A stretch of DNA of 64,000 nt from Roseiarcus sp963742305. GTDB lineage: Bacteria > Pseudomonadota > Alphaproteobacteria > Rhizobiales > Beijerinckiaceae. How positions within the stretch are numbered: position 1 is the first letter of the stretch; each line of letters begins with the position of its first letter. Location: assembly GCA_963742305.1 (NCBI GenBank), contig CAVULN010000054.1, positions 70,016-134,015 on the forward strand, in the 5' to 3' direction. This document shows positions 55,270 through 63,257 of this stretch, piece by piece. The notes under the pieces are model-generated. The model worked only from the letters and a program-made list of their open reading frames with translations. It searched no databases and had not been told where the DNA came from. Made by a program: the position numbers and the translations under genes.

Positions 55270-55824
55270 TTAAGTCTCTGAAACGATTGAGAGCGCCGAA
55301 TTAGCCATTTCTCCGTTTGCTTTGTTGTCAACGGTTTGAGGCCCGTTTCGTTTCGCTGTTTTCTCGTCCGGCGCTTTCGCGGCCGCTTCGTCCTGTCTCA
55401 GCGCCAGCGCCTCGCGCGCCGCGTCGAGCCGGCCGAACCGCTCTTCCATCTTGTCGACCTCATCGCCAATCCTGTTGAATGCGCGCGGCAGACGCAGCCG
55501 GTCGGGGGCGAGGCGCTGCAGATGGTCGAGGATGCGGACGAAGGCGTGCGCGGCCGACGGCCTGCCGGCGTCGATCTGGCCGCCGACGAGGTCGAGCGCC
55601 CGCTCGAGCCGGGCGATCTGGAGCAGCGCAAAGTCATCGGCGGGATTGGCGTCCCGGCGATCGAGTTGCTCGCGGACGATCTGCTGCACCCGGCGCAGGC
55701 TCAGGTTTTCCGCGGCGGCCACGGCGCGCATCGACTCCCCCGCGATCAGGCGGGCGAAGATCCGCTGGGCGCGCTTATGCGCCGCGTTCGAGGATCGGGC
55801 GCGCTTGGCGACAAGGGACGGCAT
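55270..55824 (-). CDS. helix-turn-helix protein of unknown function
   Basis: This 184-residue protein has a basic N-terminus (MPSLVAKRARSSNAAHKRAQ) and a helix-turn-helix-like segment, AVAAAENLSLRRVQQIVREQ (residues about 35-55). A helical middle and a Lys/Glu/Ala-rich tail follow. It could be a regulator or a phage small-terminase-type DNA-binding protein; no family is recognised. A perfect inverted repeat (55835-55855) lies directly upstream and could be its own operator. It sits between yqeY and the IS element, at the start of the accessory block. Confidence 0.6.
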   Translation of the reverse strand: MPSLVAKRARSSNAAHKRAQRIFARLIAGESMRAVAAAENLSLRRVQQIVREQLDRRDANPADDFALLQIARLERALDLVGGQIDAGRPSAAHAFVRILDHLQRLAPDRLRLPRAFNRIGDEVDKMEERFGRLDAAREALALRQDEAAAKAPDEKTAKRNGPQTVDNKANGEMANSALSIVSET

Positions 55825-55834
55825 GGGGTGTCCA

Positions 55835-55855
55835 TGTTTCTGGTAAACGGAAACA
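55835..55855 (-). promoter_or_regulatory. inverted repeat TGTTTC-N9-GAAACA upstream of the helix-turn-helix gene
   Basis: A perfect 6-bp inverted repeat begins 11 bases upstream of the start at 55824. The core TTTCTGG...CGGAAA also occurs near 4028-4045, with a related form at 27024-27048. An autoregulatory operator is plausible but unproven. Confidence 0.4.
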
Positions 55856-55939
55856 CTAGCCTGTGCCCCAGGAATTTGTCAAGGATTTGTCGACTTTTCA
55901 GGGCGTTGGCTGCGGCGGGGCCGTCATGGCCGGGTCAAG

Positions 55940-57215
55940 CGCACGGCTGTCCGGCATAGGAAATGCTTGCATGGGCGCACGGCGTTGATTCTACTCGGAT
56001 CCTGAGTTTCGCGACTCATCGGGACACGGGAAAGGATCAAAGCCGTGCGGCACAGGGATAGCGTCTTTCACGATCTTCTGAAACTGGTCCCCTGGACGGC
56101 CTTCGACAGGCTGGCGGAGGCGTATGGGGCCGACGCCGCGGCGCGCAGCTTCACCTCGCGCCGACACCTGAGCGCGCTTCTGTTCGCGCAATTGAGCGGC
56201 GCTTCTTCGCTGCGGAAGATCGAGGCGACGATGGCGAGCCATCAGGGCCGGCTCTATCACGCAGGCGCCGTCGCGCCGAAGCGCTCGACCTTCGCCGACG
56301 CCAATCGCGCCCGCGATTTCCGGATCTTCACCGGCCTGTTCGAGGCGATGCTGGCTCAAGCCGGCCGCGGCTCCCGCCGAAAGATGGCCGACGCGGTGCG
56401 GCTGATCGATTCGACCGGGCTGAGGCTGGCTGGCGTCGGCGCGGAATGGGCGCGTTTCTCGACCGGCGTCTTCGGCGTGAAGAGCCATGTCGTCTACGAT
56501 CCCGACCTCGGGCGCCCGGTCTACCACGCCGTCACCGCCGCCAACGTCAACGACATCACGGCCGCCAAGGCAATGCCGGTCGAAGCCGGCGCGACCTATG
56601 TTTTCGACCTCGGCTATTACGACTTCGGCTTCTTTAGCGAGCTCGACGCGCTCGGCTGCCGCCTGGTGACGCGCTTCAAGACCAACACGCCGTTGAACAG
56701 CCCGCGCGACCTGCCGCTTCCGCCCGGATCGGCGCTGCTCGGCGACCGGACCGGATTTCTGCCGGCCCGACAGGCGATGAACCGCAGGAACCCGATGCAG
56801 GACGCCGTGCGCGAGATCGTGGTCAGGACCGAAAGCGGCGAAACCCTGCGCCTGATGACCAACGATCTCGACGCGCCCGCCCAGGAGATCGCCGATCTCT
56901 ACCGGCGCCGCTGGCGGATCGAGTTGTTCTTCCGTCTGATGAAACAGACGCTGAGGATCACGAAATTCGTTGGAAGATCGGAAAACGCCGTGCGCATCCA
57001 GATCGCCGTCGCCCTCATCGCCTATCTTCTCATGCGCGCCCTGCAACAGATCACGAAAGACGTTCCTGGCTTCCTCGAGCTCGTTCAACTCGTGCGCGCC
57101 AATCTCATGCATAGAAAAGATCTCACACGGCTCCGCAAACCGCCGCCTCCCCCGCCGCCCGACTCGAACCAGCTCCAACTCTGCTTGAGCTCAACTTGAA
57201 CCGGACAGCCGTGCG
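55940..57215 (+). mobile_element. IS4-type insertion sequence, 1,276 bp
   Basis: Perfect 15-bp terminal inverted repeats, CGCACGGCTGTCCGG (55940-55954) and its complement (57201-57215), flank a single transposase gene. The flanks TCAAG (55935-55939) and ACAAG (57216-57220) differ at one base and may be a 5-bp target duplication. The element splits a copy of a palindromic intergenic repeat. Both ends and the transposase are intact, so the copy may be active. Confidence 0.9.
56045..57199 (+). CDS. IS4-family transposase
   Basis: This 384-residue DDE transposase has an N-terminal DUF4372-like domain (VFHDLLKLVPWTAFDRLAEA). The catalytic residues are in RLIDSTGLRL (Asp near 122), VFDLGYYDFGF (Asp near 188) and the signature YRRRWRIELFFRLMKQTLRI (Glu near 292). 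No frameshift. The stop lies one base before the right inverted repeat, leaving almost no non-coding DNA on that side. Confidence 0.93.
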   Translation: MRHRDSVFHDLLKLVPWTAFDRLAEAYGADAAARSFTSRRHLSALLFAQLSGASSLRKIEATMASHQGRLYHAGAVAPKRSTFADANRARDFRIFTGLFEAMLAQAGRGSRRKMADAVRLIDSTGLRLAGVGAEWARFSTGVFGVKSHVVYDPDLGRPVYHAVTAANVNDITAAKAMPVEAGATYVFDLGYYDFGFFSELDALGCRLVTRFKTNTPLNSPRDLPLPPGSALLGDRTGFLPARQAMNRRNPMQDAVREIVVRTESGETLRLMTNDLDAPAQEIADLYRRRWRIELFFRLMKQTLRITKFVGRSENAVRIQIAVALIAYLLMRALQQITKDVPGFLELVQLVRANLMHRKDLTRLRKPPPPPPPDSNQLQLCLSST

Positions 57216-57334
57216 ACAAGCGCGGCCATCCGTCTTCCTGACGAGTCCGCCGTCGCTTCGGCCGGGCATTAGAGGGTTCTAAGGGCAAAGCCTTCCGTCG
57301 TTTCCCCTCATTTGAGGGCCCGACGCGCTGAATA

Positions 57335-57366
57335 CGTGGCTGGCCGGGACAAGCGCGGCCATGACG
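57335..57366 (+). repeat. palindromic intergenic repeat
   Basis: A 32-base imperfect palindrome has the core TGGCCGGGACAAGCGCGGCC (57341-57360). Flanking CGTGGC and ATGACG complete it. The same core is split by the IS element (55921-55939 joined to 57216-57235), and a partial copy is at 3949-3966. This type of palindrome is common between genes in Hyphomicrobiales. Confidence 0.75.
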
Positions 57367-57485
57367 CCAAAGGTCAAACCGGCCAGAAACGACATTGGCC
57401 CGCAAGCAAACCCGGCTTGCTTGCGCCGGCTTGTTACGTTAACAAATCAAGTTCGGGAAAGCTGCGGTGTGCGGGGGCCGGCCCT

Positions 57486-57899
57486 ATGCTTACGCGTCGC
57501 CATCTTGCCGTTGTCCTGTTGGGGTCCTTGGCGGCGCCGCGAAGCGTCTGGAGCCAGTCGGACGACAAGGTTGTCGTCCGCGTCCGGGTCGATCAGACGG
57601 CGATCCAGGCGGTGCCGGCGATCGAGCGGAAGACGCTGCGCATCGAACCCGACACCTCCGACGAGGGGAAGGCGCTTGCGGCGCAGGCGCCCGCCGGGCG
57701 GGCCTTGCCGATCCTGGTGATCATCGCCGGCGCGATCGCGGTCACCGAACTTTTGCAAATGATCAAGGAATTGTACCGGCAGACTTATTATGGCGGGGTC
57801 CTGATCGACGCCTGCTCGAAACCTCCCAACATAACCAGCGATCTCAAGATTCCGGCAAACATGGTCTTTGTCACCGATTGCGCGGGAAAGACGACTTAA
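57486..57899 (+). CDS. small exported membrane protein, unknown function
   Basis: This 137-residue protein has a Tat-like or basic signal region (MLTRRHLAVVLLGSLAAPRS), a charged stretch (VVVRVRVDQTAIQAVPAIER) and a second hydrophobic segment at 73-93 (LPILVIIAGAIAVTELLQMI). A short C-terminal part has two cysteines (Cys110, Cys132). The ATG at 57486 is chosen because the signal starts there. It lies 53 bp before the caspase-like gene, on the same strand, so the two may form a module. No family recognised. Confidence 0.6.
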   Translation: MLTRRHLAVVLLGSLAAPRSVWSQSDDKVVVRVRVDQTAIQAVPAIERKTLRIEPDTSDEGKALAAQAPAGRALPILVIIAGAIAVTELLQMIKELYRQTYYGGVLIDACSKPPNITSDLKIPANMVFVTDCAGKTT

Positions 57900-57952
57900 T
57901 ACACGAGCGACCAGTTCTCCTTGGACACTCTGAAGGTCGCCCTCAACGTCAA

Positions 57953-59916
57953 ATGAAAGCGCCCCGATTTCTGCTTCTCGCGGTCCTGCTGGCGACGGCG
58001 CTGGCCCTCGTCGCCGGCGCTGCCCGAGCCCAGTCGCCGGACGATCCGCTGCGGCATGGCCACGCGCTCCTCATCGGCAACGCCCATTATCTCGACCGGC
58101 GATGGCCGCCGCTGGACGACGTGCCCCTGGAATTGCAGGAATTGAGCAAGGGCCTGGCGAAACATTTCGACTCTGTGGACGTCGCGACTGACCTCGAACT
58201 CAGACAAACTCAAACAAACCCTGGCGAATTTCCTCGGCAAATATGGAAGCGATCGAAACGCCAGGCTCATGATTTATTATGCTGGCCACGGCTATACGGA
58301 ACTCATCGCCGAACGGAACGAAAACCGCGGGTATATCACCGGAATCGACACGCCATGGGTTGACGGAGCGACCGATCCCTGTTCGACGCCGCGCGACCCA
58401 AGGCGGTCTCGATGCTCGCCGTTCGCGCGCCATTGGAGGAAGTCCGCGCTAAGTCCATCCTGTTTATTTTTGACAGCTGCTTTTCGGGGACGATTTTCGC
58501 CGACCGGGGGGCGCCCGCAACGACGCCGCTCACCAAGGAGCAGGTCGACAAGCTCCTCGGCGCCCAGGCTCGCGACATCATCACCGCCGGGACGTCCACC
58601 GAAACGGTTCCGGCCCATAGCCCAATCCCGGATCTCCTCCTCGCCGCGATTGACGGGGGCGCCGACAAATACGGGTGGGGCGTCGTTTCATCGGCCGAGA
58701 TCCGCTCGTTCATGCTGGACGGGGCCCGGAGCTACAATCTGACCCCGCAGGAAGGCCCCTTGAGAATTCCGCCTTCGCCGGCGGCTCCTTTCTGTTTCGG
58801 GTGATCGTCCCCGGCGTCACCGCGACCCCGGAAAACGAAACGATCCGCCGCTACCGTCAGGATGCGGCGAATGGCGATTCCAACGCGCGGGTGCAACTCG
58901 GATATCTCTACGAGCGGGGCTTGAGCGGGCTGTCGAAGGACGAACGCGAGGCGGCGCGGCTTTACAAGCTCGCCGCCGACCAGGGGAACGCCTGGGGACA
59001 GAACGATCTCGGGGTCTTCTACCGGGACGCGCGCGGCGGCCTGCCGAAGGACGAGCGCGAAGCGGCGCGCCTCTTCAAGCTCGCCGCCGATCAGGGAATG
59101 ACCGACGCTGAGGTCAGTCTCGGCGTGCTGTACGAGCAGGGGCGCGGCGGCCTCTCCAAGGACGATCAAGAGGCGGCGCGCCTCTACAAGGCGGCCGCGG
59201 ACCAGGGAAACGCGTGGGGACAGGCCAATCTGGCGGTGTTCTACCGGGACGCGCGCGGCGGCCTGTCCAAGGACGACCGCGAGGCGGCGCGCCTGTTCAA
59301 GCTCGCCGCCGACCAGGGAAGCGCGATTGCCCAGGTCGGTCTTGGCGCGGCCTACGAGCACGGGCTCGGCGGCCTGCCGAAGGACGAGCGCGAGGCGGCG
59401 CGCCTCTACAAGCTCTCGGCCGATCAGGGCAACGCCTGGGGGCAGAACGATCTCGGCATCTTCTACCGGGACGCGCGCGGCGGCTTTCCCAAGGACGATC
59501 GCGAGGCGGCGCGCCTGTTCAGGCTCGCCGCGGATCAGGGAATCACCGACGCTGAGGTCAGTCTCGGCGTGCTGCACGAGCAGGGGCGCGGCGGCCTGCC
59601 CGAGGACGATCGCGAGGCGGCGCGTCTCTACAAGGTCGCCGCGGACCAGGGAAACGCGTGGGGGCAGAACAATCTCGGGGTCTTCTACCGCGACGGGCGC
59701 GGCGGCCTGCCGAAGGACGAGCGCGAGGCGGTGAGGCTGTTCAACCTCGCCGCCGGCCAGGGACTTGCGGCGGCCCAGGCGAGCCTCGGATACTGCTACG
59801 AGATGGGCCTCGGGGGCCTGCCGAAGAACGCCCGCGAGGCGGCGCGTCTCTACAAGCTCGCCGCGGACCAGGGAGACAGCTATGCGGAGGCAGCCCTCAA
59901 GCGGCTAGGGCATTGA
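57953..59916 (+). pseudogene. secreted caspase-like / Sel1-repeat protein, interrupted by three frameshifts
   Basis: Signal peptide (MKAPRFLLLAVLLATALALV, cleavage near ARA|Q) leads into a caspase-fold domain: HGHALLIGNAHYLDRRWPPL, catalytic His in MIYYAGHGYTEL, catalytic Cys in FIFDSCFSG. The C-terminal half is nine exact 37-residue Sel1 repeats plus a partial tenth. The frame changes near 58200 (one extra base), 58368 (one missing) and in a CCCC run near 58751 (one missing). Corrected, it would be about 654 residues. The repeats themselves are undamaged and both catalytic residues survive, so sequencing indels are possible; decay of an accessory gene is the alternative. Role unknown; secreted or periplasmic peptidase plausible. 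Confidence 0.75.
58873..59871 (+). repeat. nine tandem 111-bp Sel1-encoding repeats
   Basis: The array is exactly 9 x 111 bases without an indel, each encoding 37 residues with the frame GxxxAxxxLGxxYxxGxGGLxKDxREAARLYKLAADQ-type pattern. Repeats 2, 4, 6 and 8 share GNAWGQ; repeats 3 and 7 share TDAEVSLGVL; repeats 1, 5 and 9 share a GL(G/S)GL ending. This gives a four-unit (444-bp) super-repeat. Confidence 0.85.
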
Positions 59917-59937
59917 GCGGAAACCGCGCTTCAGCGG

Positions 59938-61071
59938 TCATCGAGTCTCGAACACGATCACCTGCCTCACGCCCACCCCCTCGCGCAGCCGGTCGAAGCC
60001 CTCGTTGATCTCTTCGAGCTTGAGCCTGTGGGTCAGCAGCTGGTCGACCGGCAGGCGCCCGGCGCGGAAGAGGGCGATGAAGCGCGGGACGTCGCGCTGG
60101 GGCGCGGACGAGCCGACATAGGAGCCCTTGAGGGTCCGTTCCTCGGCGACCAGCGCGAGCGGAGACAGGCTCATGCGCTTGTCCGGATGCGGCAGGCCGG
60201 CGGTCACGGTCGCGCCTCCGCGCGCGGTCGCGGCATAGGCGAGCTCGAGCGCGGGGACCGAGCCCGCCATCTCGAAGGCGACGTCGACGCCGGCGCCGGC
60301 GATGCGCCGGATTTCGGCGACGGCGGCGGGCGAAGCGGCGTTGACCGTGTGGCTCGCGCCGAGCTTCGCCGCATAAGCGAGCCTGTCGTCGGAAAGATCG
60401 ACGGCGATGATCTCGCGCGCCCCGGCGAGCCTCGCGCCGAGGACGACGCTCAGCCCGACGCCGCCCAGGCCCACCACCGCGACCGACTGGCCAGGCTCGA
60501 CCCTGGCGGTGTTGACGACCGCGCCGACCCCGGTCAGCACCGCGCAGCCGAACAGGGCGGCGAGCTCCAGCGGCAGGCCGGGGTCGATCTTGACGCACGA
60601 TTCGCGCGCCGCCACCGCATAAGTCGCGAAGGCCGAGACGCCGAGCAGGTGGTTGACCGGCTCGGCGCGGAAGGAAAGGCGCCGCTCCCCGGAGAGTAGC
60701 GTTCCGGCGGCGTTGGCTTTCGCCGCTGGCTCGCATAAAGCCGGACGTCCCGAGGCGCACGGGCCGCAGCGCCCGCAGCTCGGGACGAACACCAGGACGA
60801 CGTGATCGCCGGGCTTAAGGTCCGTCACGCCCTCGCCGACCTGTTCGACGATCCCGGCCGCCTCGTGGCCGAGCGCCATCGGGACGGGCCTCGGCCGCGA
60901 GCCGTCGATCACCGAGAGGTCCGAATGGCAGAGGCCGGCGGCGGCGATCTTGACCAGGACTTCGCCGCGGCCGGGGGGGCTGAGGTCGAGCTCCAGGATT
61001 TCGAGCGGCTTCGATCGGGCGTAAGGCGCGGGGAGGCCGGACTGGCGAAGGACGGCGGCTTCAATACGCAT
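59938..61071 (-). CDS. zinc-dependent alcohol dehydrogenase family protein
   Basis: This 377-residue MDR-superfamily enzyme has catalytic-zinc ligands in GLCHSDLSV and GHEAAGIVEQVGEGV, a structural zinc cluster (SCGRCGPCASGRPALC) with four cysteines, and the NAD-binding GLGGVGLSVVLGARLAGA. It is closest to class III-like and Zn-ADH enzymes acting on alcohols or S-hydroxymethylglutathione; substrate undetermined. The ATG at 61071 (MRIEAAVLRQSG) is preferred to one 60 bases upstream. Divergent from ubiK. Confidence 0.9.
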   Translation of the reverse strand: MRIEAAVLRQSGLPAPYARSKPLEILELDLSPPGRGEVLVKIAAAGLCHSDLSVIDGSRPRPVPMALGHEAAGIVEQVGEGVTDLKPGDHVVLVFVPSCGRCGPCASGRPALCEPAAKANAAGTLLSGERRLSFRAEPVNHLLGVSAFATYAVAARESCVKIDPGLPLELAALFGCAVLTGVGAVVNTARVEPGQSVAVVGLGGVGLSVVLGARLAGAREIIAVDLSDDRLAYAAKLGASHTVNAASPAAVAEIRRIAGAGVDVAFEMAGSVPALELAYAATARGGATVTAGLPHPDKRMSLSPLALVAEERTLKGSYVGSSAPQRDVPRFIALFRAGRLPVDQLLTHRLKLEEINEGFDRLREGVGVRQVIVFETR

Positions 61072-61241
61072 GGGACAGTGGGCCTCGAACCGGGGACGCC
61101 CGATGCTGGGCGAGATCGCCGGGCGGAGCAACGGGAAAATTGCGATGGCGGCTCGCCCTTGCGCCTCCGCCGCGCCCGCGCCACATAACGCGCGGAAAGC
61201 CCGCTTTGCCTGGCCCAGCGGGCGCGCCCTGGAGCCGACCC

Positions 61242-61502
61242 ATGCCGCAGACCCAAAGCAAATTCTTCGACGACCTCTCGCGCCTCATGACCGACGCCGC
61301 CGGCGTCGCCGACGGCGCCAGGCGGGAAGCGCAGACCTTCGCCCGCGCGCAGCTCGAGCGAATGATGGCGGGGATGAACGTGGTCGCCCGTGAGGAATTC
61401 GAGGCGGTCAAGGAGATGGCGGCGCGCGCCCGGGAGGAAAACGAGAAGCTGGCGGCGAGGGTGGCCGCGCTGGAGGCGAGGCTCAACGAGCCAAGGCCTT
61501 GA
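61242..61502 (+). CDS. ubiK: UbiK-like ubiquinone accessory factor (BMFP)
   Basis: This 86-residue protein reads MPQTQSKFFDDLSRLMTDAA and ends in a coiled coil, AREENEKLAARVAALEARLN. This is the membrane-fusogenic BMFP/UbiK architecture, with an amphipathic N-terminal helix and a trimerising C-terminus. It assists aerobic ubiquinone synthesis. The ATG at 61242 is chosen because the conserved helix starts there. Confidence 0.85.
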   Translation: MPQTQSKFFDDLSRLMTDAAGVADGARREAQTFARAQLERMMAGMNVVAREEFEAVKEMAARAREENEKLAARVAALEARLNEPRP

Positions 61503-61693
61503 GCGGACTCACGTTCCGTCAAGAGCGCCTCGTCGTTCAGAAGTTCTGATTCCGTTTACTGTTTTTGTGGATGTTCGGAGGTCTTCGGTTTACGAACCGG
61601 CGCGAATCAGCAAGGTTGCATTTTGGGTCCCTCGGGTTAAGTCGCCGGGGCGGTCCGCCTCCTTGGTTCCTCGATCCGCCGAAAGATCCTTTG

Positions 61694-62197
61694 ATGACCT
61701 TCATCGAAACGAGCGCCGACGAACGTCGCGAGCATCCCGTCGACGTGGTCGAGCGGCTCGCCTCGGTCAACGACTGGGCTTTCGACCGCGCCGAGACGGA
61801 TGAGATTTCCATCCTGGTCTCGGGGCGCCTCGCCAATTACGACGTCGCCTTCACCTGGCTGCCGGACCTCGAATCGCTGCATGTGGCCTGCTCGTTCGAC
61901 CTCAAGGCGCCGCCGCACAAGCGCGCGGCGATCGGCGAACTCACGCAGCTCATCAACGAACAATTGTGGCTGGGGCATTTCGACCTCTGGAGCCAGCAGG
62001 ACGTGGTGATGTTCCGCCATGCCCTGTGCCTTGCGGGGGGCGCGGGGGCGAGCGACGCGCAATGCGGCGCGGTGGTCAAGGCGGCGCTCAACTCGTGCGA
62101 GACCTATTATCAGGCGTTCCAGTTCGTGCTGTGGGCGGGTCGCGGCCCGCGCGAGGCGATCGCGATGGCCGCCTTCGAGACGCGCGGGCAGGCCTGA
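61694..62197 (+). CDS. YbjN domain-containing protein
   Basis: This 167-residue cytosolic protein with a YbjN fold contains HPVDVVERLASVNDWAFDRA and YDVAFTWLPDLESLHVACSF. It ends ALNSCETYYQAFQFVLWAGR, conserved in alphaproteobacterial members. The ATG at 61694 starts the similarity. Function is poorly defined; in E. coli YbjN has been linked to motility and stress. It stands downstream of ubiK after 190 bp. Confidence 0.82.
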   Translation: MTFIETSADERREHPVDVVERLASVNDWAFDRAETDEISILVSGRLANYDVAFTWLPDLESLHVACSFDLKAPPHKRAAIGELTQLINEQLWLGHFDLWSQQDVVMFRHALCLAGGAGASDAQCGAVVKAALNSCETYYQAFQFVLWAGRGPREAIAMAAFETRGQA

Positions 62198-62261
62198 AGG
62201 CCGCGCGACACGCAAAAAAAAACTAGATCAGGCTTGTCGAGACGGGCATGACCTGATCGCA

Positions 62262-62684
62262 ATGGTCCCCCGCCTGCGCCAGGCCACCGAGCTCGACCTT
62301 CCGCGCATTTCTCAGGTGCGGAACGGAACCGCCGAAAATCGGCTTGAAGACCCGTCGCTCGTCACGCCCGCGGAAGTCGAGTGGTATCTGAAGGAAGCGA
62401 TTTTCCTTGTTTCCGAGGACGAGGCGGGGATTCAGGGCTTCGCCTGCGCCAACCCTCAGACCGGATACGTTTGGGCGCTGTTCGTAATCGACGGGGCTCA
62501 GGGACGCGGCCATGGGACTGCGCTTCTGAATGAAGTGATCGAGCGCTTTCGGCAAGCTGGACACCGGCAGGCGTTTCTGACAACCGGCAAAGACACGAAA
62601 GCGGCTGGCTTCTACCGTTCGAAGGGATGGACGCAGACCGGCGTCGACAGGCGCGGGGAGGCGGTTTTTCGGCTCTGGCTTTAA
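62262..62684 (+). CDS. GNAT family N-acetyltransferase
   Basis: This 140-residue acetyl-CoA-dependent acetyltransferase has the P-loop motif QGRGHGTALLNEVIERF near residue 84. An N-terminal RLRQATELDLPRISQVRNGT and C-terminal AAGFYRSKGWTQTGVDRRGE complete the fold. Substrate unknown. The ATG at 62262 is the only one consistent with family length. A 7-base A-run (62214-62220) lies upstream. Confidence 0.85.
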   Translation: MVPRLRQATELDLPRISQVRNGTAENRLEDPSLVTPAEVEWYLKEAIFLVSEDEAGIQGFACANPQTGYVWALFVIDGAQGRGHGTALLNEVIERFRQAGHRQAFLTTGKDTKAAGFYRSKGWTQTGVDRRGEAVFRLWL

Positions 62685-62780
62685 GAACGGCTGGCGCCCG
62701 CGCTGAATTGCGTGTAAGAGCCGCGCCTTCATGAATTTTCCGGGCCGCCTGAAGCCCGCTTCCGCTTGGAGTTCCCCTCG

Positions 62781-62975
62781 ATGGCCGTCCCCAGACGCAA
62801 AACTTCCCCCTCGCGCCGCGGCATGCGCCGCTCGGCCGACGCGCTGAAAGCGCCGACTTACGTGGAGGACAAGGATTCGGGCGAACTGCGCCGCCCGCAC
62901 CACATCGATCTGAAAAGCGGCATGTACCGGGGCCGCCAGGTGCTGAAGCCGAAGACGAAGACCACCGACGCCTGA
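62781..62975 (+). CDS. rpmF: 50S ribosomal protein L32
   Basis: This 64-residue ribosomal protein reads MAVPRRKTSPSRRGMRRSAD and ends LRRPHHIDLKSGMYRGRQVL plus a lysine tail, the zinc-ligand-free alphaproteobacterial form. The ATG at 62781 gives the canonical N-terminus; an ATG 15 bases upstream would add five non-conserved residues. In related genomes rpmF neighbours mtgA or plsX; here it follows a GNAT gene. Confidence 0.95.
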   Translation: MAVPRRKTSPSRRGMRRSADALKAPTYVEDKDSGELRRPHHIDLKSGMYRGRQVLKPKTKTTDA

Positions 62976-63018
62976 GCCGGGGCGCGCCTGGAGGTGATCG
63001 GAATTTCGCTGCCTTGTA

Positions 63019-63039
63019 GGCGCGATCGCTGATCGCGCC
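63019..63039 (+). terminator. hairpin after rpmF
   Basis: GGCGCGATC (63019-63027) pairs perfectly with GATCGCGCC (63031-63039) around GCT, 44 bases after the rpmF stop. A second GATCGCGCC follows at 63044-63052, offering an alternative pairing. No T-run follows, so termination is only a possibility. Confidence 0.45.
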
Positions 63040-63257
63040 CGCTGATCGCGCCGGCCGCGACTCCGTAGCCCCTCCGAGAGACGGGCGTTTCTCCGGACGC
63101 ACTTTGGATCGCGCCCGCCGCGCTGTTCTGGTATCCGCATTACAAAGCTTTCATGTTCGGGCCATCGCCCGTTTAGGCGCATAGGCGCATTCTGATCACG
63201 GTGAGGCGGCGGGGACAGTCTCCGCAGCGATGATCTGGATGCTCGGAGCGCGACCTG

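Noticed and set aside
57150..57199. Possible tRNA-like GACTCGAACC near the transposase end
   Set aside because: It is within the transposase C-terminus and no acceptor stem, anticodon arm or D-arm surrounds it.
58873..59871. CRISPR-like regular repeats
   Set aside because: The 111-bp units have no variable spacers and encode Sel1 repeats in a single frame.
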